In this document: positions 17,620-26,927 of the stretch, one piece after another | Numbering within the stretch: the stretch's first letter is position 1 | Layout of the letters: each line of letters starts with the position of its first letter | The notes under the pieces: model-generated | The model's database searches: none | Told to the model about the DNA's origin: nothing | The model's input: the letters and a program-made list of their open reading frames with translations, nothing else | Translations under genes and position numbers: made by a program | From: Polaribacter vadi | GTDB lineage: Bacteria > Bacteroidota > Bacteroidia > Flavobacteriales > Flavobacteriaceae | DNA: 64,000 bases | NCBI RefSeq assembly: GCF_001761365.1 | Contig: NZ_CP017477.1 | Coordinates: 2,842,001 to 2,906,000, forward strand | Direction of reading: 5' to 3'

Positions 17620-20367
17620 TTAAATTTTAATAACTTTTGAAGTTAGAACTTTTCTCGTTTCAGTATGGATTTTTATGATGTATAATCCTGTTTTAAATTC
17701 CATTAAGTCTATAGAACTTTTGTCAAATACTTTCAATTTTTTACCTGATATGTCATAGAGAATAATTTTTTCAATATTGTGATTCTGTATATTTATATTT
17801 AAAATATCTGAAGTTGGATTTGGATATAGGGTGAAATCGTCTTCAATATTATCAATAGTAATATCGTCGACACTTAGAATGTTATTTAAGGTTCCATAGT
17901 TGTGAATAAAACCTCTAAACCAACTATATTCGTTAAACGTATAGATTCTATCTCCAAATTGGCCAACCATTATTAAATTTCCTTGATTATCCAATTTTGA
18001 ATACCAATTGTGTAAAAAACCTTTTGTTTTAAAATAATCAATAATTTCACCCTTTTGATTTATTATTCTAACACTATTTTCAAAACTAGTTCCCAATAGC
18101 ATATAATTTTCTAAAGCCATCAAGTAAGGATTGTGTGTATTAATGGTTTCACCCAAAGTAATAAAGTTTAAATTTTCATCTAATATTAGCGTACTGTTAT
18201 CATCTAGGTAAAGGAAAATATTTCCATTTTTGAATGTTTTAAACGTTGCAATATCATCAGATGTATTATAGTAGCTATAAGAATTATTAATATCTATTTT
18301 ATTTAATTTTCTTTCTCCAGAATAATCTGTAGCAAAAAGCAAAGTCCCCTCTTCATCAATTTCATATTTATAAATGCCATAATTGTTAGATAAATTTCTA
18401 GTAAATAATTTTACTCCGTTTTTATATAAATATAAAAAATCTGGTGTATTGTTTGTAATTTCTTCATATGTGTAGAAATAATAATCATTCTCAATGGAAA
18501 AAATTTCTAAAAACTCTTCATGACCTATATTAATTTCTTCCATAAGATTTCCGTTTTCTTTGTCTAAAATATGCAATATGCTAGCATCCTCATAAAGAAA
18601 ATAGTTTTCAGCCATAAAAATTAAATTTTCATTTACATGAAATTTATCAGCAACATACGTTGTATTTATAAAATCAAAATCACCATTTGGATTCACTTTA
18701 TACAAGTCGTAGCCTAAACCATAATTATCTCCTGATCTAGGTAAATTAAGATAAAGGTGATTTGAATCATCAATAAAAAAATCGATATCTCTACCTCCGT
18801 GATTTACTAGGTTAAATATGTGTTCTGGAACCTCTGTTTCCCAAATTTTATTTAAATTGGAATCATATTTAATGATTCTTTTATTAAGATATGGGTTAGC
18901 ACCTCCTATTCCTAAATATTCTGGTCCCATTTTTTCTGTTACTAATACAAGATAATTATTGTCATTATCAATAATTACTTTTTGCTGAAATGCTTTAGAT
19001 GTCCCAATACCTGAAAATGAATAATTATTGACTATTTGTGTATCATTTAGTTTTTCTGAATAAATATCTAGTTGGGTAAAATAATCGGACTCAGGAAACA
19101 TTTTATTATAACGAGTTCCAATTGTAGCTATTGATTGGTTATCAATGTTCACAAAATCTATTAACTCATATGAATTTGATGTATTAAATGATTTTAATTC
19201 AATATGTTCATTAGAAAATAATCGAATGTTTGAATTACTAGTTGTAATAAAGAATGTGTTATCTTTATTTTTCTTAAAACCGGTTGCTAAAAAATTATTG
19301 GTATTGGATGTAGCTTCTAAAAGATTATTTTCATCTACACTTATAAAGTCAATTGTATTTTTATTCAGATTGTTTGCAAGAACAGTAATTTCATCTTGCT
19401 CGTTAATGAAAGAACCTATTAAAAAATAATTTTCAACATCTGATGTGTTGTTTGAATATACAAGCGTATTAGAATTATCTATTTTAGATAAATTAATTTT
19501 TTTTTTAGTATCGTTATTTGACGTATTGTAACAAGTTATATAACAATTTTCGCTATCATCAATATGCATTGTAACCTGTCCTGAGATTACTGCATTATTA
19601 TAATAACTAGTAAAAGTTGCATTATTAATTTCAGATATTGAGATATTATTTTCGGTTTGAATCTTATAAAATTTATAGGAATTTGTATAATTAGTAATAT
19701 CTAGTTCAGCAATTAAAAAATAATATTTTTCATTTTTAATAACTCCTTTTATGCCATTTTGTGGTATGTCTAGACTAAAAGAATCTAAGATATCTCCTTG
19801 GTTACTAATTTTTAAAAAAGTAAAACTATTAGCTTGGGATGATTGATTGTCAACAGGGGAATATACAAGATTCATAGTGCCATCGCTATTTAGTTGAGCA
19901 TCTAGATATCTATAATCTACATAATCTGAACCATCGATATTACCTATGGTTTCGTTAAATACAAGTTCGCCTGTTTCACTATATTTTACAATAAATATTA
20001 AACCGTTAGAATAAGATGCATTAAATGCACTTCTGCCTAAAATATAAAGTTCATTATTAGAGCTGATAAATGATTTTATAGGAATGTCGTATGATAAATC
20101 TGTAAGAATAGATATTTTTTTTTGCCAGACTAAATTGAAATTTTCATCCATTTTAGTGGTAATTATATCAGTAAATGTTGAGTCTTTTTCTGTAGTTCCA
20201 ACGATAATTGTATTTTTATTAGCATCTACGTTTGAAAAATATGAGATATCTCTATTTGTATGCTTGTTTAACCCAAAAGATTCACTTCTAATAGGTGTTA
20301 ATACATCTTGAGAAAAAAAATGAATTTGCGAAATAATGAAGATAGTAAGTAGTATTTTTCTTTTCAT
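17620..20367 (-). CDS. Large secreted protein with type IX secretion C-terminal sorting domain
   Basis: A 915-residue protein with a signal peptide (1-20, ending HFFSQ). Its long beta-rich body has WD/kelch-like short repeats of the kind seen in quinoprotein-like propellers (SNNELYILG, NNYLVLVTEK, GNLIMVGQFGDRIY). A type A sorting domain occupies the last 80 residues (DDFTLYPNPTSDILNI, LYDISGKKLKVF, GLYIIKI). The sorting domain directs export through the Por/T9SS machinery and usually surface attachment. No enzymatic motif was seen. The gene stands alone and is flanked by an exact 14-bp inverted repeat. A single-gene mobile or recombining unit is possible but not shown. Confidence 0.85.
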   Translation of the reverse strand: MKRKILLTIFIISQIHFFSQDVLTPIRSESFGLNKHTNRDISYFSNVDANKNTIIVGTTEKDSTFTDIITTKMDENFNLVWQKKISILTDLSYDIPIKSFISSNNELYILGRSAFNASYSNGLIFIVKYSETGELVFNETIGNIDGSDYVDYRYLDAQLNSDGTMNLVYSPVDNQSSQANSFTFLKISNQGDILDSFSLDIPQNGIKGVIKNEKYYFLIAELDITNYTNSYKFYKIQTENNISISEINNATFTSYYNNAVISGQVTMHIDDSENCYITCYNTSNNDTKKKINLSKIDNSNTLVYSNNTSDVENYFLIGSFINEQDEITVLANNLNKNTIDFISVDENNLLEATSNTNNFLATGFKKNKDNTFFITTSNSNIRLFSNEHIELKSFNTSNSYELIDFVNIDNQSIATIGTRYNKMFPESDYFTQLDIYSEKLNDTQIVNNYSFSGIGTSKAFQQKVIIDNDNNYLVLVTEKMGPEYLGIGGANPYLNKRIIKYDSNLNKIWETEVPEHIFNLVNHGGRDIDFFIDDSNHLYLNLPRSGDNYGLGYDLYKVNPNGDFDFINTTYVADKFHVNENLIFMAENYFLYEDASILHILDKENGNLMEEINIGHEEFLEIFSIENDYYFYTYEEITNNTPDFLYLYKNGVKLFTRNLSNNYGIYKYEIDEEGTLLFATDYSGERKLNKIDINNSYSYYNTSDDIATFKTFKNGNIFLYLDDNSTLILDENLNFITLGETINTHNPYLMALENYMLLGTSFENSVRIINQKGEIIDYFKTKGFLHNWYSKLDNQGNLIMVGQFGDRIYTFNEYSWFRGFIHNYGTLNNILSVDDITIDNIEDDFTLYPNPTSDILNINIQNHNIEKIILYDISGKKLKVFDKSSIDLMEFKTGLYIIKIHTETRKVLTSKVIKI

Positions 20368-20378
20368 GAGTTTTGTTT

Positions 20379-20458
20379 AAATGTGTGGTAACTTGTTATA
20401 TAATAACTTTTATCACGCATATCCCGTAAAAATAACGTGATATAATACTTTTTAAGTT
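20379..20458. repeat. Right arm of inverted repeat and adjoining imperfect palindrome
   Basis: AAATGTGTGGTAAC (20379-20392) runs into a structured palindrome: outer AACTT (20390) / AAGTT (20454), inner TATCACG (20411) / CGTGATA (20436). The layout recalls recombination sites such as integron attC, but the ends do not match the attC consensus. Confidence 0.45.
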
Positions 20459-20578
20459 GCTGTTATTCTGTAAATATAGTTTTTTTAAAGCTGAAGTTTC
20501 TCTGCTAAAATAAAACTTTTTAAAAGCAAAATGTTCAGTTAAAAGTATAAGATTTAATGTTATTTACAAGTGAAAATC

Positions 20579-20947
20579 TTAAGAGCGTAAAATCTTTTCC
20601 ATTTTTCTACCTTTAGCCAATTCGTCAATTAGTTTTTCCATTTGTCTGCATTGTTTATAGATTTCAAATTCGTTTTCTATTTCTTCAATTCTATAACCAC
20701 AAACTACACCTTTAATAAGATGTGCATTCGGATGGAATTTTGCTCTCTCAAAAAATGTTCTGAACGTTGCTTTTTCTTCAATAAGTGATTGTAGTTTCTT
20801 TTCATTAAAACCAGTAAGCCATTCTATAGCTTGATGAAGCTCTTGTTTGGTTCTACCGTTTTTTTCTAACCTATTTAAGTAATGTGGGTAAATAGATGCA
20901 AAAATCATATTTGCAACTTGTTCGTTTTTTTTGGCGGTGACTTTCAT
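20579..20947 (-). CDS. DUF2200-family protein
   Basis: A 122-residue soluble protein. The run VANMIFASIYPHYLNRLEKN, the motif TKQELHQAIEWLTGF and the motif HPNAHLIKGVVCGYRIE match my recollection of the DUF2200 family, whose function is unknown. The ATG at 20947 (MKVTAKKNEQV) is preferred over an in-frame TTG 24 bases upstream. It stands alone; its own start is followed upstream by about 200 bases carrying structured repeats. No partner gene suggests a role. Confidence 0.8.
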   Translation of the reverse strand: MKVTAKKNEQVANMIFASIYPHYLNRLEKNGRTKQELHQAIEWLTGFNEKKLQSLIEEKATFRTFFERAKFHPNAHLIKGVVCGYRIEEIENEFEIYKQCRQMEKLIDELAKGRKMEKILRS

Positions 20948-21011
20948 CTTATTTAAATTTTGTAATAGCAATTTACAAAATTTCTCGAATCACAAAGCCA
21001 GCAAACAAGTT

Positions 21012-21121
21012 TAGCCCAGATTGAAACGACATCCTTTTTTCTTAGTTCGAGTGAATTTGCCTTTTTGCAAATTTGTATCGAGAACTCAGAAAAAAGATAT
21101 AGTGGAAAGCTGGAAATAGCT
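21012..21121 (+). repeat. Structured intergenic repeat, copy 1 (possible ncRNA)
   Basis: The unit starts AGCCCAGATTGAAACGACAT and ends AAGATATAGTGGAAAGCTGG plus AAATAGCT. Its ends can pair (TAGCCCAG with CTGG..AGCT). Nested inside at 21045-21085 is GTTCGAGTG...TATCGAGAAC with an inner hairpin AATTTGC/GCAAATT. A reverse-oriented copy lies at 22517-22590, so sucB is bracketed. This resembles the abundant flavobacterial intergenic repeats. Whether it equals the Flavo-1 RNA family needs an Rfam search. Confidence 0.6.
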
Positions 21122-21129
21122 TCAAATAA

Positions 21130-21157
21130 AAAATCCTAAGCAAAAGCTCAGGATTTT
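21130..21157 (-). terminator. Terminator of the sucAB operon
   Basis: The stem AAAATCCT.AGC / GCT.AGGATTTT has one mismatch and an AAAA loop. Read on the minus strand it is followed by a T run. Confidence 0.8.
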
Positions 21158-21182
21158 AATATTTAGCTAGCAACGTTGTTGC

Positions 21183-22406
21183 TTACATTTCTAATGCTCT
21201 TTCTACATTATTATCCATTAACAACTCAACTGGGTTTTCTAAAGCTTCTTTAACAGCTACTAAGAACCCAACAGATTCTCTACCATCTACAATTCTGTGA
21301 TCGTAAGAAAGTGCCACATACATAATTGGTTGAATTACAATACCACCATTCACAGCCATTGGTCTGTTTACAATGTTATGCATTCCTAAAATTCCACTTT
21401 GAGGAGGGTTGATAATTGGTGTTGATAACATAGAACCAAAAACACCACCATTGGTAATTGTGAATGTTCCACCAGTCATTTCATCAACAGTAATTTGCCC
21501 ATCTCTAGCTCTAATTGCCAAACGTTTTACTTCGCTTTCAACGCCTCTAAAAGATAAGTTTTCTGCGTTTCTAATTACAGGAACCATTAAACCTTTTGGC
21601 CCAGAAACTGCAATAGAAATATCTTGAAAATCTTGTTTTATTTGGAAATCTCCATCAATCATAGAATTTACATCAGGATACATTTTTAATGCTCTAACAA
21701 CGGCTAATGTAAAGAAAGACATAAATCCTAAACCAACTCCGTGTTTCGATTTAAAAGCCTCTTTATATTGTGTACGTAAATCGAAAATTGGCTGCATGTT
21801 TACTTCGTTAAACGTTGTTAACATTGCAGTTTCATTTTTAACAGCTACTAAACGTTCTGCTACTTTTCTACGCAACATAGACATTTTTTTGCGCTCTGTA
21901 TTTCTTGAACCATTTGCTGGTTGAGTTCCCATAGATGGTACTGCATTTACAGCATCATCTTTAGTAATTCTACCATCTTTTCCTGTTCCTTTTACAGATT
22001 TAGAATCGATTCCTTTTTCTGCTAAAACCTTTTTTGCAGCTGGTGAAGCTACACCAGAAGCATATGTTTCTTTTTTCTCAACAGCAGGCGAAACTTTTTC
22101 TTCTTTTGTTGGTGCTTCTTTAGTTGGTTTTTCTTCTTTTTCAGAAGCGTCTCCACTAGGTTTTGCAGCACTTGTGTCTATCAAACAAACAACTGCTCCA
22201 ACAGCAACAGCATCACCTTCTTCTGCTTTTAATGTAATGATTCCACTTTCTTCTGCAGGCAATTCTAAAGTTGCTTTGTCAGAATCTACTTCTGCAATCG
22301 GTTGATCTTTCTCTACATAATCTCCATCTTCAACTAGCCAAGTTGCAATTTCTACTTCTGTAATCGATTCTCCTGGAGAAGGAACTTTCATTTCTAAAAC
22401 ACTCAT
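21183..22406 (-). CDS. sucB: 2-oxoglutarate dehydrogenase E2, dihydrolipoyl succinyltransferase
   Basis: The E2 core of the 2-oxoglutarate dehydrogenase complex transfers succinyl from E1 to CoA in the TCA cycle. Domains in order: a lipoyl domain (1-77, lipoylated Lys in [12 protein letters not shown]), an Ala/Pro/Glu/Lys-rich linker (80-115), the E1/E3-binding domain (about 117-155, [13 protein letters not shown]), and the catalytic domain with [14 protein letters not shown] near the C terminus. The length of 407 is normal. It lies 187 bases downstream of sucA on the same strand, and the gap holds one copy of a structured repeat. It is otherwise unremarkable. Confidence 0.96.
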   Translation of the reverse strand: MSVLEMKVPSPGESITEVEIATWLVEDGDYVEKDQPIAEVDSDKATLELPAEESGIITLKAEEGDAVAVGAVVCLIDTSAAKPSGDASEKEEKPTKEAPTKEEKVSPAVEKKETYASGVASPAAKKVLAEKGIDSKSVKGTGKDGRITKDDAVNAVPSMGTQPANGSRNTERKKMSMLRRKVAERLVAVKNETAMLTTFNEVNMQPIFDLRTQYKEAFKSKHGVGLGFMSFFTLAVVRALKMYPDVNSMIDGDFQIKQDFQDISIAVSGPKGLMVPVIRNAENLSFRGVESEVKRLAIRARDGQITVDEMTGGTFTITNGGVFGSMLSTPIINPPQSGILGMHNIVNRPMAVNGGIVIQPIMYVALSYDHRIVDGRESVGFLVAVKEALENPVELLMDNNVERALEM

Positions 22407-22516
22407 GGTTTCTTGTTTTGCAAATGCTGAAGTTTTTTCAGCATCTATTGTTTAATTTTCTAATTTATTTTATCCTGCAAAGCTTACGAAGCTTTTTAGG
22501 TATTTTCTTTTTTTGG

Positions 22517-22590
22517 GCGTTTTAACAGGCTTTCCACTATATCTTTTAGCTTGAAAAAAGCAAAAAGGATGTCGTTTCAATCCTTAACGC
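22517..22590 (-). repeat. Structured intergenic repeat, copy 2, between sucA and sucB
   Basis: On the minus strand this reads GATTGAAACGACATCC, a T-rich loop, then AAGATATAGTGGAAAGC, matching both ends of the copy at 21012-21121 but without the long internal palindrome. It starts 3 bases after the sucA stop, so it should be part of the sucA-sucB mRNA. Confidence 0.6.
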
Positions 22591-22592
22591 GT

Positions 22593-25328
22593 TTACTCAC
22601 TGTCATTAAAAACACTATCAATAACTGCTTTATGACGTTTTTTAAATCTTGTGCTAGAACCTGCTGCAGGAACTGCATAATATTTTCTAGAACGTACAGT
22701 TAATTTTACCAACTCAAAACGTTGCAACATATAACTCCAAGCACCCATATTTCTTGGTTCTTCTTGTGCCCAAATATATTCTTCGATATTTGGATACCTA
22801 TCAATAACTGCTTGAATTTTTTCTTTATGTAAAGGGAATAATTGCTCAATTCTTACCAAAGCAATATCTTCTCTGTTTAAATTTTCTCTTTCCTCTAATA
22901 AATCATAATAGAATTTACCCATACAAAAAACCATTTTCTTTACATTCTTTGGGTTTAAAGTATCATCAATTACCTCTTGGAATTCGCCTGTTGCTAATTC
23001 CTGAATTGAATTCACCACTTTTGGATGACGTAATAAACTTTTTGGTGTAAATACAATTAAAGGTTTTCTGTAATCGCGCTTCATTTGACGACGCAATAAA
23101 TGAAAGAAATTTGCAGGTGTTGTACAATTAGCAACAGACATATTGTCTTCTGCACATAATTGCAAATAACGCTCTATTCTTGCAGATGAATGCTCTGAAC
23201 CTTGCCCTTCATAACCATGAGGTAATAAAACTACAATTCCATTTTGTGCTTTCCATTTATCTTCTGCAGCAGAAATATATTGATCGAACATAATTTGAGC
23301 TCCGTTTGAAAAATCTCCAAACTGTGCTTCCCAAATTGTTAATGTATTTGGGTTTGCCATTGCATAACCATAATCGAATCCTAAAACTGCATATTCAGAT
23401 AATAACGAGTTATAAATCGTCATTTGTCCTTTAGACTTTGGATTTAGGTTCAATAAATTTATTCTTTCCTCAGTAACTTCATCACGTAAAATAGCATGTC
23501 TGTGAGAGAATGTTCCTCTTTCTACATCTTGTCCAGAGATTCTTACATTAAAACCTTCTTCCATTAAAGAACCATAAGCCAAGTTCTCTGCCATTCCCCA
23601 ATCTAATTGATTCGTTTCAAAAGCCATTTTAGCTCTTCCTTGTAAAATACGTTCTGCTTTTCTTACAAATTTTACATTTTCTGGCACTGTAGATACTACT
23701 TTTGCAATATTGTTTAAACCATCTTCGGTATATTTTGTATCGACAGTTTTTAACATTTCTTCTTGATCTTGGCGTTCAAAACCTTCCCAAGTAGATTCCA
23801 TAAACTCTTCTACTTTAGAGTTTTTATCTTTTTTAGAATTGTCGAATTCTGTTTCCAACATTCCTTTAAATTCTTCTGTAATTTCATCAACAAAAGAAGC
23901 ACTTATAGATTGTTCTTCTAACAATTTAGCTGCATAAATTTCTTTTGGATTTTTGTGTTTAGAAATTGCTTTGTATAATTTTGGTTGTGTAAAACGAGGT
24001 TCATCACCTTCATTATGCCCATATTTTCTATAGCCTAATAAATCGATAAAAATATCCGTTTCAAATTTCATTCTAAATTCTAAAGCCATTTGCATTGCAT
24101 GACAAACAGCTTCAGTATCATCTGCATTTACATGTAAAACAGGCGATAATGTTACTTTAGCAACATCTGTACAATACGTACTTGAACGTGCATCTAAATA
24201 ATTTGTGGTAAAACCAATTTGATTATTTACAACAATATGAATTGTTCCACCAGTTTTATAACCGTTCAATTTTGCCATTTGAACAATTTCATAGGCAATT
24301 CCTTGTCCAGCAATTGCAGCATCACCATGTATAACTATTGGAAGAATTTTGCTAGAATCTCCATCATATTTTCTGTCGATTTTTGCTCTTGTAATTCCTT
24401 CTGCAACAGCTGCAACCGTTTCTAAATGCGATGGATTTGGCACTAAGTTCATCTTAATTTCATTTCCATCTCTGTAAGTTTTACTCAATGTTAAACCTAA
24501 ATGATATTTTACATCACCATCGATATCTTCATCTTCGAAATCTTTACCTTCAAACTCACTAAATAAATCTCTAACTGGTTTTTTAAAGATGTTTACTAAG
24601 GTGTTTAAACGACCTCTGTGAGCCATTCCTAAAACACATTCTTTAACCCCATACAATTCTGCAGCATCTCTTAGCATTACACTAATTCCAGGAATTAGCG
24701 TTTCACCACCTTCTAAAGAGAATCTTTTTTGACCCACATATTTAGTTTGTAAAAAACTCTCGAAAGTTACTGCTTGATTTAATTTTGTAAGAATATATTT
24801 TTTTGCGTCTGTTGAGTATTTTGGGTGATTATCATTCTCATTCAAACGATTTTGCCACCATTTTAATTTCTCTGGATTGCGCATATACATATACTCAACT
24901 CCAATAGAATCGCAATAAATAGTTTTAAGATGCTCTATAATTTGAGATAAAGTTACTTTTCCTAATCCAAGAATTTCTCCTGCAGAAAAATAACTGTTTA
25001 AATCTTCTTTAGATAAACCAAAAGTTTCTAAATCTAAAGTTGGTTGATATTGTCTTCTATCTCTAACAGGATTTGTTTTTGTAAATAAATGACCTCTTGT
25101 TCTGTACCCATTAATTAAATCTGCTACTAAAAACTCTTTTTTAACTTCTTGTGGAATTTCAATTGAAACTTCCTCATCTTTTAAAGAATAATTTTCGTTT
25201 GCCAAATCATATCCTTGGAAAAAACTTCGCCAGCTTGGCTCAACTGAATCTGGGTGAATTAAATATTGGTCATATAAATCAGCTATAAAGCCTGTGTGTG
25301 CTGCATTTAAAAAAGAAAACTTATCCAT
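22593..25328 (-). CDS. sucA: 2-oxoglutarate dehydrogenase E1 component
   Basis: Thiamine-diphosphate-dependent decarboxylase of the 2-oxoglutarate dehydrogenase complex; it succinylates the E2 lipoyl group. At 911 residues it is of normal length. It shows the N-terminal E1o segment GFIADLYDQYL, the active-site HRGRLNTL, the TPP/Mg region GDAAIAGQGIAYEIVQ...NNQIGFTT, YGHNEGDEPRFTQP, and the C-terminal HGYEGQGSEHSSARIER. I chose the ATG at 25328 (MDKFSFLNAAHTGF) because homologues begin with this motif; the 23 codons upstream are unsupported. It is transcribed with sucB. Confidence 0.96.
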   Translation of the reverse strand: MDKFSFLNAAHTGFIADLYDQYLIHPDSVEPSWRSFFQGYDLANENYSLKDEEVSIEIPQEVKKEFLVADLINGYRTRGHLFTKTNPVRDRRQYQPTLDLETFGLSKEDLNSYFSAGEILGLGKVTLSQIIEHLKTIYCDSIGVEYMYMRNPEKLKWWQNRLNENDNHPKYSTDAKKYILTKLNQAVTFESFLQTKYVGQKRFSLEGGETLIPGISVMLRDAAELYGVKECVLGMAHRGRLNTLVNIFKKPVRDLFSEFEGKDFEDEDIDGDVKYHLGLTLSKTYRDGNEIKMNLVPNPSHLETVAAVAEGITRAKIDRKYDGDSSKILPIVIHGDAAIAGQGIAYEIVQMAKLNGYKTGGTIHIVVNNQIGFTTNYLDARSSTYCTDVAKVTLSPVLHVNADDTEAVCHAMQMALEFRMKFETDIFIDLLGYRKYGHNEGDEPRFTQPKLYKAISKHKNPKEIYAAKLLEEQSISASFVDEITEEFKGMLETEFDNSKKDKNSKVEEFMESTWEGFERQDQEEMLKTVDTKYTEDGLNNIAKVVSTVPENVKFVRKAERILQGRAKMAFETNQLDWGMAENLAYGSLMEEGFNVRISGQDVERGTFSHRHAILRDEVTEERINLLNLNPKSKGQMTIYNSLLSEYAVLGFDYGYAMANPNTLTIWEAQFGDFSNGAQIMFDQYISAAEDKWKAQNGIVVLLPHGYEGQGSEHSSARIERYLQLCAEDNMSVANCTTPANFFHLLRRQMKRDYRKPLIVFTPKSLLRHPKVVNSIQELATGEFQEVIDDTLNPKNVKKMVFCMGKFYYDLLEERENLNREDIALVRIEQLFPLHKEKIQAVIDRYPNIEEYIWAQEEPRNMGAWSYMLQRFELVKLTVRSRKYYAVPAAGSSTRFKKRHKAVIDSVFNDSE

Positions 25329-25377
25329 ATAAAAACTTATACTTTGTTGATAATTGTTATAATAAGACAAAAATACA

Positions 25378-25385
25378 ATTTTTAG
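25378..25385 (-). promoter_or_regulatory. -7 box (TATTTTTG) upstream of sucA
   Basis: On the minus strand TATTTTTG matches TAnnTTTG, 49 bases before the sucA ATG. The -33 element is not clear. Confidence 0.4.
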
Positions 25386-25450
25386 CAATAATGGCATTGC
25401 TTATTTTTCACATAAACATTAAAAATTTTATTAAAAAATTTCAAAAAACA

Positions 25451-25481
25451 TTTGTGTATATTTTAAAAAGATATATATTTG
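25451..25481 (+). promoter_or_regulatory. Consensus promoter of tRNA-Asn
   Basis: TTTG (25451-25454), exactly 19 bases, then TATATTTG (25474-25481): a full match to the primary-sigma promoter of Bacteroidota. The tRNA begins 39 bases further on. Confidence 0.75.
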
Positions 25482-25520
25482 CACTCGCTAAACATAAAAA
25501 GTAATTTTTGTGTAGCAAAC

Positions 25521-25594
25521 TCCTCCTTAGCTCAGTTGGTTAGAGCATCTGACTGTTAATCAGAGGGTCCTTGGTTCGAGTCCAAGAGGGGGAG
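25521..25594 (+). tRNA. tRNA-Asn (anticodon GTT)
   Basis: A 74-base cloverleaf. The acceptor stem TCCTCCT pairs with AGGGGGA, the D-loop is AGCTCAGTTGGT, anticodon GTT is at 25555-25557 and the T-arm is GGTTCGAGTCC. The 3' CCA is not encoded. Confidence 0.97.
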
Positions 25595-25595
25595 C

Positions 25596-25632
25596 AAAAA
25601 AAGCCTTGTCAATTTTGATAAGGCTTTTTTAT
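25596..25632 (+). terminator. Terminator after tRNA-Asn
   Basis: The stem AAAAAAGCCTTGTCA / TGATAAGGCTTTTTT has a 4-base loop (ATTT) and one mismatch and continues into a T run. Confidence 0.88.
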
Positions 25633-25750
25633 TTTATTAAAACTTTGAAAAGCAGTAGTTTAGAGCTATTTTTTAAAGTTGTAATTACATCATAAGAAGT
25701 AAAAAATACAGTTTTAAAGTAATTTGGTCTCTATTTTTTTATATAAAATG

Positions 25751-25758
25751 TATATTTG
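25751..25758 (+). promoter_or_regulatory. -7 box (TATATTTG) of the LacI-type gene
   Basis: An exact TAnnTTTG lies 18 bases before the ATG at 25777, giving a very short leader. The nearest TTTG (25723) is too far away for a standard 19-base spacer. Confidence 0.45.
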
Positions 25759-25776
25759 GTTAAATTTTGGATTTTA

Positions 25777-26808
25777 ATGAAAAAATATACAGAAATAACC
25801 ATATATGATATTGCAGAAAAATTAAATTTAGCAACATCTACAATTTCGAGGGCATTAAAAGACCATAGAAGTATTAGTGAAAAAACCATTAAAAAAGTTA
25901 AAAAAACTGCTTTTGAAATGGGATATCAACCTAATAATTTAGCTGCTAGTTTACGTAATAAACAAACTAAAACTATTGGAGTTTTATTACCAACCGTTAC
26001 TCAACCTTTTTTATCATCGTTAATTAGTGGTATAGAAATTACTGCAAAAAAAGCTGGGTATACTGTTATGATAATGCAATCTCATGATTCTTATGATGAA
26101 GAAGTAAATTTAGCTCAGTCATTATACAATAATAGGGTTAGTGGGATTATATGTTCTTTAGCAATGGAAACTCAAGATACTTCACATTTTCAAATCTTTA
26201 TTAATAACAATACTCCATTAGTTTTTGTTGATAGGGTTCCAAAAAACTTTAATACTTATAGGGTTGTTATTGATAATTTTTCTGCGGGTTATAAAGCAAC
26301 AAAGCATCTTATTGATCAGGGTTGTAAAAGAATAGCACATCTTTCTGTTGGTTCAGAATTTGGAAATTTATATAGTGAAAGAAAAAAAGGTTATTTAGAA
26401 GCTCTAAAAGATCATAATATTGATATTGATGAACAACTTATAGTAAGGCTTACCACTGTAACTTATGATGAGGCAGAAAAAGGAACAAATAAATTGTTGG
26501 ATTTAAAAAACCCTCCAGATGGAATTTTTACGCCTGGTGATATTTTAGGAGTAAGTGCTCTACAATGTGCTAAAAAAAGGGGCATAAAAGTTCCAGAAGA
26601 ATTAGCTATTATTGGTTTTAATAATGATCCTATTTCAGAAATTATAGACCCAAATTTGTCAACAATTACTCATCCTGCAGAAAAAATGGGACAAGCTGCT
26701 GCAAAAATTATTATAAAAAATTTAAAATCTCTTAAAAAAGATGACATTAAAGAAATAACTTTTTTAAATACTGAAGTTTTAGTTAGAGAGTCTTCAAAAA
26801 AAAAATAA
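25777..26808 (+). CDS. LacI-family transcriptional regulator of the xylan locus
   Basis: A 343-residue DNA-binding repressor or activator. The N-terminal helix-turn-helix (residues 4-25: ITIYDIAEKLNLATSTISRA) and hinge helix (NNLAASLRNK) precede a periplasmic-binding-like sensor domain (about 60-340: TIGVLLPTVTQPFLSSLI, VDRVPKNF, GFNNDPISEIIDP). The ATG at 25777 is chosen because it starts the HTH directly and lies after a -7 box. The gene converges on the xylan operon rather than preceding it. A CG-centred palindrome at the susC promoter is the likely binding site. Regulation by xylo-oligosaccharides is inferred from the neighbours. Confidence 0.92.
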   Translation: MKKYTEITIYDIAEKLNLATSTISRALKDHRSISEKTIKKVKKTAFEMGYQPNNLAASLRNKQTKTIGVLLPTVTQPFLSSLISGIEITAKKAGYTVMIMQSHDSYDEEVNLAQSLYNNRVSGIICSLAMETQDTSHFQIFINNNTPLVFVDRVPKNFNTYRVVIDNFSAGYKATKHLIDQGCKRIAHLSVGSEFGNLYSERKKGYLEALKDHNIDIDEQLIVRLTTVTYDEAEKGTNKLLDLKNPPDGIFTPGDILGVSALQCAKKRGIKVPEELAIIGFNNDPISEIIDPNLSTITHPAEKMGQAAAKIIIKNLKSLKKDDIKEITFLNTEVLVRESSKKK

Positions 26809-26810
26809 TT

Positions 26811-26840
26811 TTCTAATACCTGTTAAATGTAAATTGAGTT
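26811..26840. repeat. Imperfect direct repeat, left side of the xylan operon
   Basis: TTCTAATACCTGTTAAATG and following bases match 24 of 27 aligned positions (one 3-base gap) with 35694-35720. The two copies bracket the four-gene operon. Confidence 0.4.
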
Positions 26841-26927
26841 ATTCTAAAAAATCCCTCACAGCTAATCAATCAAATAATGAAGATTAACCGTAAAGGATAA
26901 ATTTTTTATTAATTTTTAGAAAAAAAC

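Noticed and set aside
20379..20458. Integron attC site
   Set aside because: The ends do not fit RYYYAAC and GTTRRRY, and no integrase is in the window; kept only as a palindrome of unknown type.
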